Origin: Microscillaceae bacterium
GTDB lineage: Bacteria; Bacteroidota; Bacteroidia; Cytophagales; Microscillaceae
DNA length: 10,022 bases
NCBI GenBank assembly: GCA_003449595.1
Contig: DMHB01000278.1
Span: 1,161 to 11,182, forward strand
Direction: 5' to 3'
Of this stretch, positions 1 through 7,255 are shown piece by piece; the first letter of the stretch is position 1; each line of letters opens with the position of its first letter. Below the pieces are notes generated by a model. It worked only from the letters and a program-made list of their open reading frames with translations, was not told the origin of the DNA and searched no databases. The translations under genes were made by a program, and so were the position numbers.

Positions 1-61
1 GCGACTAAAACTTGTTTATGAGCCACCAACAAGGGCTGTAAAGAGCAGTGTGAAAGCTACC

Positions 62-1588
62 TCAAAACACCTCCTGCACCAAAGTACCCTGCGCCCAATC
101 GAGCACATACATATTTTGCATATTGAGGTAAAGTTTGTTGCCCATCCGCAAGGCCGACTTGAAATGTTGATCTAAGTCTAATCCAAATGGCTTGTCGAGC
201 AAGATTTGCCCTTTGTTGAGGTCGAACGTCTGAAACCGAAGTCCGGGACTACCTGTATTTTTCCATTGCAGCAAGGCCATTTTGTTACTGGGTAGCGGCA
301 CTACTGTCCAAAACTGCGGCGATTTCAGCGGCACTTCATAGGCCAAGGCGCTGTTGAAATAGTTGCCTCCTTCCAAGTCTAACTTCCATTGCAAGCGTTC
401 GTTTTTGACATCCCAACACCAAAGCTGCGGTTTTTTTCCCAGCAAACTCACCTCCATCAGCAGCCCTTTGCCATTGTAAAAAACCGGCAAAACCACTTCC
501 GTGCCTTGGTAAAGCACACGCGCTTGCTTGTCCTGAAAAGGCAGCAACTCGACCATTTTTTGCTTGGCATTCGCCGACGAGCGCACCAAAATACCCTCGG
601 GGGAACGTACAATTTTGTCGAAATCGGGCAAGCTATGAGTCCGCTGATACGATGCCAAGCGCTTGGCCTGCTTCAGTTGCCACACCTCTACCCACAGCAT
701 ACCGGCGGGCATTTGCAAAGCCACCAAGGCGTATTTGCCGCTTTCGTCTAACCATACTTGGCTATTCAGCGGGACTTCGGCTTGTTGTCCCAAAGGTATT
801 TTCCTGGTTACTTTCCCTGATTTGGTCTCCAACAACCATATTTCAGCTTGGTACTTGTCTGTTTGCTGGCGCTCTATCCATATCATAATTTGGGTATCTT
901 GCAGCCACATTTTCTTGATAGTGGCTTGGGTATTGACTTGCCAAAGCACCCTGCCGCCCTCGGCAGCCAAGGCGGCCACATAAGCGCCTTTGGCCAATAC
1001 CAAGGTTTTATCGACCAAGCCAAAAGCCCCGTCAGCCAGTTTGCTCGACTGCATTGCTGCGGGCAACGGCACGTCCCACCGCAGGTTGGCGGTCGCTTTT
1101 TCGACGGCTGTCAGGTTCTTATCGGTTACAACAAAAAAAGTTTGAGCATCATAGGCCATCGCTACGCTTGCGCGAGAAGGCGTAAAAGCGTGCGGAAAAT
1201 CGAACTGCCAAACAAAATCAATTTGCTGGGGTTGTTTATACATCAACTTCAACCCAGTGGTTTTGGGTGCTTTGCCCGAAAACTGTTTCACTTTATTTTG
1301 AATATTGCGCAGCCAAGCGCCTTCGTTCGGCATCGAAAGAAACAACAAGTTATAGAGCATTTCGCTGTTGGTATCCGCTACAACGTAAAATTCGGGGAGT
1401 ATAAACCGGCTATTTTGTGCTTCAAAACCCAGATAAGCCCGTTTAATTTTTTGTTTTAAATCATTTTTTTCTGGAATTAACACCCAGACAGCCAACGCAG
1501 CCAACAGCAACGCCAACGCAATGTTGACGATTAAACCACAACCAGAATTGATTGAAATCCGATAACGAGGTTCTTCAAATGTTGACAT
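62..1588 (-). CDS. Membrane-anchored PQQ/WD40-like beta-propeller protein of unknown function
   Basis: I do not recognise a named family. From the chosen ATG at 1588 the protein has 508 residues; the frame stays open to a TTG at 1627, but the ATG gives a normal N-terminus. A short polar head (about 1-15) is followed by one hydrophobic segment (about 17-38) and a charged stretch, so it is probably a single-span anchor with the bulk outside the cytoplasm. The rest is rich in beta strands, with recurring blade-like units: a strand, a turn with Gly or Lys-Ala, then an aliphatic-Trp pair. Examples are LRWDVPLP (W171), GGRVLWQVN (W216) and LQWKLDLEGG (W401); the first two are 45 residues apart, about one propeller blade. 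This resembles PQQ_2/BamB-type propellers, but no catalytic or cofactor residue is evident. It diverges from the DUF5916 gene. A scaffold or substrate-sensing role is only a guess. The gene is sure; the fold is moderately sure. Confidence 0.8.
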   Translation of the reverse strand: MSTFEEPRYRISINSGCGLIVNIALALLLAALAVWVLIPEKNDLKQKIKRAYLGFEAQNSRFILPEFYVVADTNSEMLYNLLFLSMPNEGAWLRNIQNKVKQFSGKAPKTTGLKLMYKQPQQIDFVWQFDFPHAFTPSRASVAMAYDAQTFFVVTDKNLTAVEKATANLRWDVPLPAAMQSSKLADGAFGLVDKTLVLAKGAYVAALAAEGGRVLWQVNTQATIKKMWLQDTQIMIWIERQQTDKYQAEIWLLETKSGKVTRKIPLGQQAEVPLNSQVWLDESGKYALVALQMPAGMLWVEVWQLKQAKRLASYQRTHSLPDFDKIVRSPEGILVRSSANAKQKMVELLPFQDKQARVLYQGTEVVLPVFYNGKGLLMEVSLLGKKPQLWCWDVKNERLQWKLDLEGGNYFNSALAYEVPLKSPQFWTVVPLPSNKMALLQWKNTGSPGLRFQTFDLNKGQILLDKPFGLDLDQHFKSALRMGNKLYLNMQNMYVLDWAQGTLVQEVF

Positions 1589-1603
1589 AAGTTGAATATA
1601 GGG

Positions 1604-1618
1604 GGCAACACTGTTGCC
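1604..1618. promoter_or_regulatory. Perfect 15-bp palindrome, candidate operator between divergent genes
   Basis: The sequence GGCAACA-C-TGTTGCC is a perfect 7-bp inverted repeat around one central base. It lies 15 bases upstream of the minus-strand ATG (1588) and immediately left of a plausible -33 box for the plus-strand gene. Its size and symmetry fit a binding site for a dimeric regulator that could act on both genes. No regulator is encoded in the window, and the protein that would bind is unknown. Confidence 0.4.
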
Positions 1619-1629
1619 ATTGTACAATG
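1618..1629. promoter_or_regulatory. Perfect 12-bp palindrome overlapping the first ATG of the DUF5916 gene
   Basis: CATTGTACAATG reads the same on both strands. It shares base 1618 with the palindrome on its left, so the two sites abut. It includes the ATG at 1627 and the candidate -33 TTG at 1620-1622. A protein bound here could block transcription or, in RNA, sequester the start. A 12-bp palindrome could also be chance. Confidence 0.3.
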
Positions 1630-1650
1630 ATGAAATTCTGCCTAAATTTG
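1620..1650 (+). promoter_or_regulatory. Candidate Bacteroidota-type promoter for the DUF5916 gene
   Basis: TTG (1620-1622), a 20-base spacer and TAAATTTG (1643-1650) match the Bacteroidota primary-sigma consensus TTG-N17-23-TAnnTTTG exactly. Transcription would begin near 1657, downstream of the ATG pair at 1627/1630, and would require a later start codon such as TTG at 1675 or 1681. The region is AT-rich, so a chance match is possible. Confidence 0.4.
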
Positions 1651-3918
1651 CAAAAATTTTTAAACTATCATTTTTTGAAATTGCATTCTCTGTCTTTCTA
1701 TCTTAGCAAAGGCTTTTGGTTGGTATGGGTAGGCTGGACAATGGCGCTGACTCCTGCTTTGGCGCAAAAATCTATCAACAAACGAGTCTATGAAACTTCT
1801 GCTCGCAAAGTTGCTGAAAAAATAGTAGTCGATGGTGATCTTACCGAGGCTATCTGGCAAACAAGCACCAAAGTCGGCGATTTTTTTCAAAACTTTCCCT
1901 TCGATAGTTCATTTGCCAACACCAAAACCGAAGTAATGATTGCTTTCGATGACAGCCATCTTTACTTTGCTTTCATTTGTTATGACGACCATTTAGACCA
2001 ACCTTTTGTGGTGCAATCGCTGCGCCGCGACTACGACGGGGGGCGCAACGATTTTGTGTCGGTTTATTTAGATACTTTTTCCGACGGTGCCAATGGCTTT
2101 GGCTTCGGGGTAACCCCGCTCAATGTGCAGCGCGAGGTATTGATTGCCGATGGGGGCGAGAATGTGAACACCGATTGGGACAACAAATGGTATAGCGCCA
2201 CCAAAGTACACGACCGCTACTGGGTGGCTGAAATGGCCATTCCTTTCAAAACCTTGCGTTACCGCGAAGGGAATGCGCCGTGGAAACTCAATTTTGCCCG
2301 CCGCGATCTGAAAACCAACGAAACTTCTACTTGGGTACCCGTGCCGCGCAATTTTAGGCTATCTTCGTTGGCTTTTACCGGAACACTTTACTGGGACGAA
2401 CCACTCAAAAAACCCGGCCTCAATGCTGCCATCATTCCGTACATAACCGGGGGCAACAGTGCCAATTTTGTAGAAAACAAGCCTGAGCGACAAACCTATG
2501 GCGTTGGCGCGGATGCCAAAATTGCTCTCACTTCTTCGCTCAATTTAGACCTCACTTTCAACCCCGATTTCTCGCAGGTAGAAGTAGATAGGCAGGTTAC
2601 CAACTTGGATCGGTTCGAGATTTTCTTTCCCGAAAGGCGACAGTTCTTTTTAGAAAACAGTGACCTTTTTTCGCGCTTTGGTTTTTCACGCATCCGGCCT
2701 TTTTTCTCGCGTCGCATTGGCATTGGCTTCGACACCACACTCAAGCAAATCGTGCAAACGCCCATTATTTATGGGGTGCGCCTGAGCGGAAAATTAGACG
2801 AAAACTGGCGCGTGGGGTTTCTCAATATGCAAACAGCACGTACTTCGGGCGGCATCGAGGGGCAAAATTATACGGTGGCCACGTTTCAGCGCAAAGTGTT
2901 TAGCCGCTCAAATATTGGCGGTATTTTCGTGAATCGGCAAATGACCTCTGACAGCAGCAGCAGTTTTAGCTTCAACATTCCCAATTTCAACCGCGTGGTG
3001 GGTGTTGACTACAACTTACTATCGAAAGACAACCGCTGGCGGGGTAAGTTTTTCTACCACCAAGCCATCACGCCGCAGCAACTCAACGACCAATATGCCC
3101 ACGCTTCTTACCTGAGCTACCAAACGCCTCGGTGGGAAATCAACTGGAACCACGAATATGTAGGCAAAAATTATGTGGCTGAGGTGGGCTTTGTGCCGCG
3201 CCGCAACCATTGGCGTTTTGAGCCTTCTGTTTTTCATACGATTTATACCAAACGCCCCAAGTCGAAAATTAACAACTATGGGTTTGGCGTTTACACCAAT
3301 TTCTTTTGGAACACCTCAGGCTCGCTTACCGACCGAACCTTGCAATTAGCGCATTTTATTAATTTTAAAAATACGGCAGAGTTTAGTGTTCGGGTAAACC
3401 AAGAATACATATTGCTTTTCAACGACTTTGATCCGACCAATACCGGTGGCGAAAGACTGTTGGCGGGCTCAGATTATACGGTTTACAATTTTTCTGTCAA
3501 CTATGCGCACGACAGACGCAAACTGTTCAATTGGGGCTTTGGGATGAGTGGTGGGCAGTATTTCAACGGCAGTCGTTTGTCGGGAGGCGTATTTTTGAAT
3601 TATCGGGTGCAGCCTATTTTGGTATTTAACCTAAGCGCCGATTATAACCGCATCGAAATGCCCCTCCCCTATCGCAGTGTCGATTTGGTTTTGATCAGTC
3701 CGCGTGTCGATTTGACCTTAACCCGCAATGTGTTTCTGACTGCCTTTGCGCAGTACAACAACCAAATTGAAAACATCAACCTCAATGCACGACTTCAATG
3801 GCGATTTAAACCAGTATCCGATCTGTTTGTTGTATATACAGATAACTATTTTCCTGAAAATTTGCGCACCAAAAGCAGCGCCATTGTGTTGAAACTCACT
3901 TATTGGCTTAGTATTTAA
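1627..3918 (+). CDS. DUF5916 family protein with N-terminal CBM9-like domain, probable outer-membrane protein
   Basis: The product, up to 763 residues, begins with a signal peptide: a basic and aromatic n-region, a hydrophobic core around residues 29-42, and a likely cleavage site after ALA-46. A CBM9/DOMON-like sandwich follows (about 60-255) and contains DGDLTEAIW at 69-77, the typical opening of these domains. The remainder is DUF5916, with its hallmark FFPERRQFFLE at 333-343 followed by FSRRIG. The C-terminal half is full of alternating aromatic/polar strands and ends in a strand closing on WLSI, which suggests an outer-membrane beta-barrel. The family is common in Bacteroidota; its substrate is unknown, with carbohydrate or peptide-related roles only inferred from the CBM9-like domain. 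The n-region is unusually long (about 28 residues) if translation starts at 1627. A TTG at 1675 would give a signal peptide of ordinary length (MKLHSLSFY...), in agreement with the promoter match at 1620-1650. The reductase gene follows after 30 bases. Confidence 0.9.
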   Translation: MMKFCLNLQKFLNYHFLKLHSLSFYLSKGFWLVWVGWTMALTPALAQKSINKRVYETSARKVAEKIVVDGDLTEAIWQTSTKVGDFFQNFPFDSSFANTKTEVMIAFDDSHLYFAFICYDDHLDQPFVVQSLRRDYDGGRNDFVSVYLDTFSDGANGFGFGVTPLNVQREVLIADGGENVNTDWDNKWYSATKVHDRYWVAEMAIPFKTLRYREGNAPWKLNFARRDLKTNETSTWVPVPRNFRLSSLAFTGTLYWDEPLKKPGLNAAIIPYITGGNSANFVENKPERQTYGVGADAKIALTSSLNLDLTFNPDFSQVEVDRQVTNLDRFEIFFPERRQFFLENSDLFSRFGFSRIRPFFSRRIGIGFDTTLKQIVQTPIIYGVRLSGKLDENWRVGFLNMQTARTSGGIEGQNYTVATFQRKVFSRSNIGGIFVNRQMTSDSSSSFSFNIPNFNRVVGVDYNLLSKDNRWRGKFFYHQAITPQQLNDQYAHASYLSYQTPRWEINWNHEYVGKNYVAEVGFVPRRNHWRFEPSVFHTIYTKRPKSKINNYGFGVYTNFFWNTSGSLTDRTLQLAHFINFKNTAEFSVRVNQEYILLFNDFDPTNTGGERLLAGSDYTVYNFSVNYAHDRRKLFNWGFGMSGGQYFNGSRLSGGVFLNYRVQPILVFNLSADYNRIEMPLPYRSVDLVLISPRVDLTLTRNVFLTAFAQYNNQIENINLNARLQWRFKPVSDLFVVYTDNYFPENLRTKSSAIVLKLTYWLSI

Positions 3919-3948
3919 ATTAAAAACATTTATCACTTCCCTTTATTT

Positions 3949-5025
3949 ATGGCAGTACAACATTATCAACTCAAAGTCGCTCACATCATCCGCGAAACCA
4001 ACGATGCCGTTAGCCTTGTGTTTGAACAGCCCCCAGCCACTTTTGCTTATAAACCCGGGCAATACCTTACTTTCTTGCTCAATATTGGTGGCGAGTCTAT
4101 TCGCCGAGCCTATTCCCTTTGCACTTCGCCATTATTGGGAGAACTCCCAGCTGTTACCGTCAAGCGAGTAGAAAATGGTGTGGTTTCTAACTACCTCAAC
4201 GAGCAAGTGCAAGTGGGCGATACCTTAGAAGTGCTGGAACCGATGGGGCATTTTACGCTGGAGGTTAACGAAAAGAAAAAGCGCCATGTCATTTTGTTTG
4301 GCGGCGGCAGTGGCATCACCCCGCTGATGTCGTTGGCCAAATCGGTGCTGTATAAAGAGCCAAAATCTACTGTTTCGCTTATTTATGCAAATCGAAGTCT
4401 TGAGTCGGCCATTTTTAAGAAAACCCTTGACGAGCTACAACAGCAATTTCCTAAAACACTGAACGTAATTCACATTTTGGAGCAAGCCCCTGATGCCCAA
4501 TGGCAAGAGTCAACAGGATTATTGGACACTGCCTTGATCAAGAATTTATTAAAAAGGCTTCCTAATTTCATTTTCAACCCTACTGAGTATTATATGTGCG
4601 GTCCTCGACCTATGATGGACGTAGTTGAAAAAGCTTTTGCCGAACTGAAGTTGTCTAAAAACAATCTCCGCAAGGAAATTTTTACCTCCAACTTGGAAGA
4701 AAAAACAAACGCTACTACAGTTTCATCGGCTGAAGACGCTGCCAATTTGCCTACGACAACAGTTACCATTTTGTATGATGGAGAAACCCACCAAGTAGCT
4801 GTGCGGGCAGATCAGACTATATTAGAAGCAGCTTTGGCGCTCAACATCGATTTGCCTTACTCGTGCCAAAGCGGTATGTGTACAGCTTGTATGGGCAAAT
4901 GCACTTCGGGCAAGGTCAAATTAGACGAAGAAGATGCTCTAACACCCAAAGAGTTGGACGAAGGATATGTACTAACCTGCGTAGGACATCCACTAACAGA
5001 GGATGTGGTTATCCAGATTGATTAG
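3949..5025 (+). CDS. Ferredoxin-NAD(P)H reductase with C-terminal [2Fe-2S] domain (PaaE/Hmp-reductase-like)
   Basis: A soluble 358-residue flavo-iron-sulfur reductase that passes electrons from NAD(P)H through FAD to a [2Fe-2S] cluster and on to a partner. The FAD-binding barrel (about 1-105) carries RAYS at 53-56, the RxYS flavin motif. The nucleotide-binding domain (about 110-235) carries GGGSGITP at 118-125 and CGPRPMM starting at C217. A low-complexity linker (about 245-265) leads to a plant-type ferredoxin domain with Cys306, 311, 314 and 344 (C-x4-C-x2-C-x29-C), so the cluster ligands are complete. There is no signal peptide or membrane segment. This architecture is that of PaaE and related class IA oxygenase reductases, but no oxygenase or paa gene is nearby, so the symbol paaE is not justified. 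It lies 30 bases after the DUF5916 gene with no clear promoter of its own, and converges on the nqr operon. A general oxidoreductase for an unlinked oxygenase or desaturase is the default reading. Confidence 0.92.
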   Translation: MAVQHYQLKVAHIIRETNDAVSLVFEQPPATFAYKPGQYLTFLLNIGGESIRRAYSLCTSPLLGELPAVTVKRVENGVVSNYLNEQVQVGDTLEVLEPMGHFTLEVNEKKKRHVILFGGGSGITPLMSLAKSVLYKEPKSTVSLIYANRSLESAIFKKTLDELQQQFPKTLNVIHILEQAPDAQWQESTGLLDTALIKNLLKRLPNFIFNPTEYYMCGPRPMMDVVEKAFAELKLSKNNLRKEIFTSNLEEKTNATTVSSAEDAANLPTTTVTILYDGETHQVAVRADQTILEAALALNIDLPYSCQSGMCTACMGKCTSGKVKLDEEDALTPKELDEGYVLTCVGHPLTEDVVIQID

Positions 5026-5045
5026 CAAATAAGCCTTAAAAACAC

Positions 5046-5078
5046 AAAGCACAGCTACCCCAATAGCTGTGCTTTTTT
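5046..5078 (+). terminator. Intrinsic terminator after the reductase gene
   Basis: A perfect 12-bp stem (AAAGCACAGCTA at 5046-5057 with TAGCTGTGCTTT at 5064-5075) encloses the loop CCCCAA, and the T run continues to 5078. It lies 20 bases after the reductase stop codon, and so should end plus-strand transcription there. Confidence 0.9.
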
Positions 5079-5089
5079 CCTGTCTTTAC

Positions 5090-5123
5090 AAAACAAAATA
5101 GCCGACAATGAATTGCCGGCTAT
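5090..5123 (-). terminator. Intrinsic terminator after nqrE
   Basis: Read on the minus strand, ATAGCCG (5123-5117) pairs with CGGCTAT (5104-5098). Inside it, after one mismatch, CAAT and ATTG add further pairing. The stem is followed by TTTGTTTT. It begins 28 bases past the nqrE stop at 5151 and indicates that the nqr transcript ends here without an nqrF gene. Confidence 0.75.
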
Positions 5124-5150
5124 AATTGTTTATACAATTTTACAAAATAT

Positions 5151-5765
5151 TTACAAAGCAAAGCCCATAAAGCTCAAGAAACCCAAAGACATCAGGCCAA
5201 CCAATATAAAAGTGATACCCAAGCCACGCAAAGGTTTGGGAACGTCGGAATACTTCATTTTCTCACGGATAGCAGCCAATGCTACGATGGCCAACAACCA
5301 ACCAATGCCTGAACCAAAACCATATACGGTAGCCTCTGCAAAGCTATAAGGTCGCCCCATCATAAACAATGCTCCACCCAAAATAGAGCAGTTCACCGCA
5401 ATCAAAGGCAAGAAAATACCCAAAGCACCATAAAGCGCAGGAGAAAACTTTCCGACAGCCATTTCAGTCAGCTGTACAAAGGCAGAAATAACAGAAATAA
5501 AAACAATGAAGCTCAAGAAACTTAAATCAACCTCTTTGAATGAGGGGTTAATCCAAGCCAAAGCTCCTGGGTTCAATACATATTGCAAGAGCAACCAATT
5601 GAGTGGAATGGTAACGCCCAATACAAAAACGACAGCCATACCAAGCCCCAAAGCTGTTTTTACATTTTTAGAAACAGCCAGATAAGAACACATACCTAAG
5701 AAGTAGGCAAAAATCATATTGTCAACAAAAATTGACTTAATTCCAAGATTAACTAATCCTTCCAT
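5151..5765 (-). CDS. nqrE: Na+-translocating NADH:quinone oxidoreductase subunit E
   Basis: Integral membrane subunit of the sodium pump Na+-NQR, 204 residues, close to the usual family length, with about six membrane segments. It is related to RnfA. Cys26 (in GMCSYLAV) and Cys126 (in AVNCSILGG) are the two family cysteines that, with the pair in NqrD, hold an iron-sulfur centre in the membrane in the Vibrio enzyme. Other family signatures include VQLTEMAVGKFSPALY around 97-112 and a glycine-rich GFGSGIGW segment. The gene starts 26 bases after nqrD and is the last of the operon. In most bacteria nqrF follows directly; here a terminator does. Confidence 0.97.
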   Translation of the reverse strand: MEGLVNLGIKSIFVDNMIFAYFLGMCSYLAVSKNVKTALGLGMAVVFVLGVTIPLNWLLLQYVLNPGALAWINPSFKEVDLSFLSFIVFISVISAFVQLTEMAVGKFSPALYGALGIFLPLIAVNCSILGGALFMMGRPYSFAEATVYGFGSGIGWLLAIVALAAIREKMKYSDVPKPLRGLGITFILVGLMSLGFLSFMGFAL

Positions 5766-5791
5766 TGTATTATCAATTAAAGCTCAAAAAA

Positions 5792-6463
5792 TTAATGACT
5801 TTCGGTGTAGCCGTTCAACGAACGTTGTATCCAAATAATAATACCTACTACGATACACGCTCCGGCAGGGAGCATCATCAAGCCATTGCCTTGGTATGAA
5901 AGACCCATAGCAGCAAACACTTTGTAACCAAATACAGAGCCGGAACCAAATAACTCTCTTACAAAAGCTACAGCCATCAAAATAAGCCCATATCCCAAGC
6001 CATTGCCAATACCATCTAAGAAAGAAGGCCAAGGCTTGTTGCCCATCGCGAAAGCTTCTAAGCGACCCATCACAATACAGTTGGTGATAATCAACCCAAC
6101 AAATACAGAAAGTTGTTTCGATACATCATACACATAAGCCTTCAGAAACTGATCGACCAAAATTACCCACAACGCTACGATGGCAAGCTGAACGATGATT
6201 CGGATGCGTGATGGAATCGTATTTCTAATTAAAGAAATAATCAGATTAGAAAATGATGTAACAAATATCAAGGCAATGGCCATTACCAAAGCAGGTTTCA
6301 TTTGTACTGTAACTGCCAAAGCAGAGCAAATGCCAAGTACTTGTACGGTGATAGGGTTGTTCCCGTCGAGTGGATCGATCAGAAGTCTTCTATTCTTTTT
6401 GGAAAATAACCCTTCAGATTTGGGTTTATCGACAATTAATTCTTTTTCTGCAACTTCGGCCAT
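5792..6463 (-). CDS. nqrD: Na+-translocating NADH:quinone oxidoreductase subunit D
   Basis: Integral membrane subunit of Na+-NQR, 223 residues with about six membrane segments, related to RnfE. Cys46 (in LGICSALAVT) and Cys129 (in ITNCIVMGR) match the family's metal-centre cysteines, described as Cys29 and Cys112 in Vibrio cholerae. Both are shifted by 17, so the core is collinear and the extra residues lie at the N-terminus, a hydrophilic stretch rich in Lys and Glu. The segment GRLEAFAMGNKPWPSFLDGIG (about 132-152) is typical of the family. Spacing of 48 bases from nqrC and 26 to nqrE supports one transcript. No Shine-Dalgarno sequence is visible, as usual in Bacteroidota. Confidence 0.97.
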   Translation of the reverse strand: MAEVAEKELIVDKPKSEGLFSKKNRRLLIDPLDGNNPITVQVLGICSALAVTVQMKPALVMAIALIFVTSFSNLIISLIRNTIPSRIRIIVQLAIVALWVILVDQFLKAYVYDVSKQLSVFVGLIITNCIVMGRLEAFAMGNKPWPSFLDGIGNGLGYGLILMAVAFVRELFGSGSVFGYKVFAAMGLSYQGNGLMMLPAGACIVVGIIIWIQRSLNGYTESH

Positions 6464-6511
6464 AAGGGTAGCAAAGGTTTAATGTACTAAATTGATTGAT
6501 TGAAGAGCCTA

Positions 6512-7255
6512 CTACTCATTCAAAGAGAGTTTTTTACTTTTGGTTTGTATAAAATTTTGATAACAAGCGAAATAATCTTTTAACATTGCATTCACACCTA
6601 CACCGGTAATAGTAGCCCCTGACATACCATCCACTTTGTGTTTATCGGCGTTGTAATCACTGCCCTCGCCTTTCATCATCATGACAGATTTAAGTTCGTT
6701 ACCGGCAAAGAGCTGTTTTTCTTTATATCTCTTCTGAATTTCGTCAGTTGCAATACGTGCCCCTAAGCCAGGGGTTTCCCCCTTATGGTCAAATTTAACT
6801 CCATAAATGGTATTTAAATCTTCCTTTAAGGAAACATACCCCCATATATCATTCCAGAGGCCGTAGCCATAAACAGGCAGTACATAATACTCTGTCTTGC
6901 TTTTATCTGTACTTAAAATTTCAAAAATGGGCAGTAAACGCTCTTCGGGCTTCTTTTTCCACTCTTTTGCAATATCCAAATCTTCGGGAACAATTTTCGA
7001 GCCTGTAGCATCTTTTTCAACCACTTCGCCTTTGAAATTGATAACATAAGAGCGTACTCGTTCTTTATAAATAGAAGCGGCTGCCTCACGGGTTGGCACC
7101 TCCATCACAGTTTGTAAGATGTTTTGCCGTTTTTCTAAGGCTATGTTGGCATCTTGCGCTGATTTAAGCCCAAGCGCTGCTGTTGCTAAGATTGCCCCAC
7201 AAATCGCAGTAAGTGCGAAGGTGTAGAAAACTACGTATAAATTAGACTGTTGCAT
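6512..7255 (-). CDS. nqrC: Na+-translocating NADH:quinone oxidoreductase subunit C, covalent flavoprotein
   Basis: A 247-residue subunit with one N-terminal membrane helix (about 6-30) and an extracytoplasmic FMN-binding domain, which carries electrons within the Na+-NQR complex. ETPGLG at 160-165 and SGATIT at 212-217 are the family motifs. Thr217 (codon at 6605-6607) is the expected site of the phosphoester-linked FMN, put on by the flavin transferase ApbE. The ATG at 7255 lies inside the end of nqrB: the genes overlap by 14 bases, which suggests coupled translation and balanced amounts of the two flavinylated subunits. It is related to RnfG, but the neighbouring nqrA fixes the complex as Nqr rather than Rnf. 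Confidence 0.97.
   Translation of the reverse strand: MQQSNLYVVFYTFALTAICGAILATAALGLKSAQDANIALEKRQNILQTVMEVPTREAAASIYKERVRSYVINFKGEVVEKDATGSKIVPEDLDIAKEWKKKPEERLLPIFEILSTDKSKTEYYVLPVYGYGLWNDIWGYVSLKEDLNTIYGVKFDHKGETPGLGARIATDEIQKRYKEKQLFAGNELKSVMMMKGEGSDYNADKHKVDGMSGATITGVGVNAMLKDYFACYQNFIQTKSKKLSLNE

Noticed and set aside
1..61. Possible start of a further minus-strand gene at the left edge
   Set aside because: No start codon follows on the minus strand and the one hydrophobic-looking frame ends in TAA within the segment; there is too little sequence to support a gene.
848..1459. 203-codon open frame on the plus strand inside the propeller gene
   Set aside because: It is an antisense shadow of the real minus-strand gene; its composition is rich in Cys, His and Gln with no domain pattern.
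3949..5025. Calling the reductase a true NqrF
   Set aside because: The domain order is FNR then ferredoxin, there is no N-terminal membrane helix, and it is on the opposite strand from the nqr genes.
5784..6032. 82-codon minus-strand open frame overlapping the end of nqrD
   Set aside because: It is a frame shadow of nqrD; the NqrD frame runs intact to its stop with conserved motifs, so there is no frameshift.
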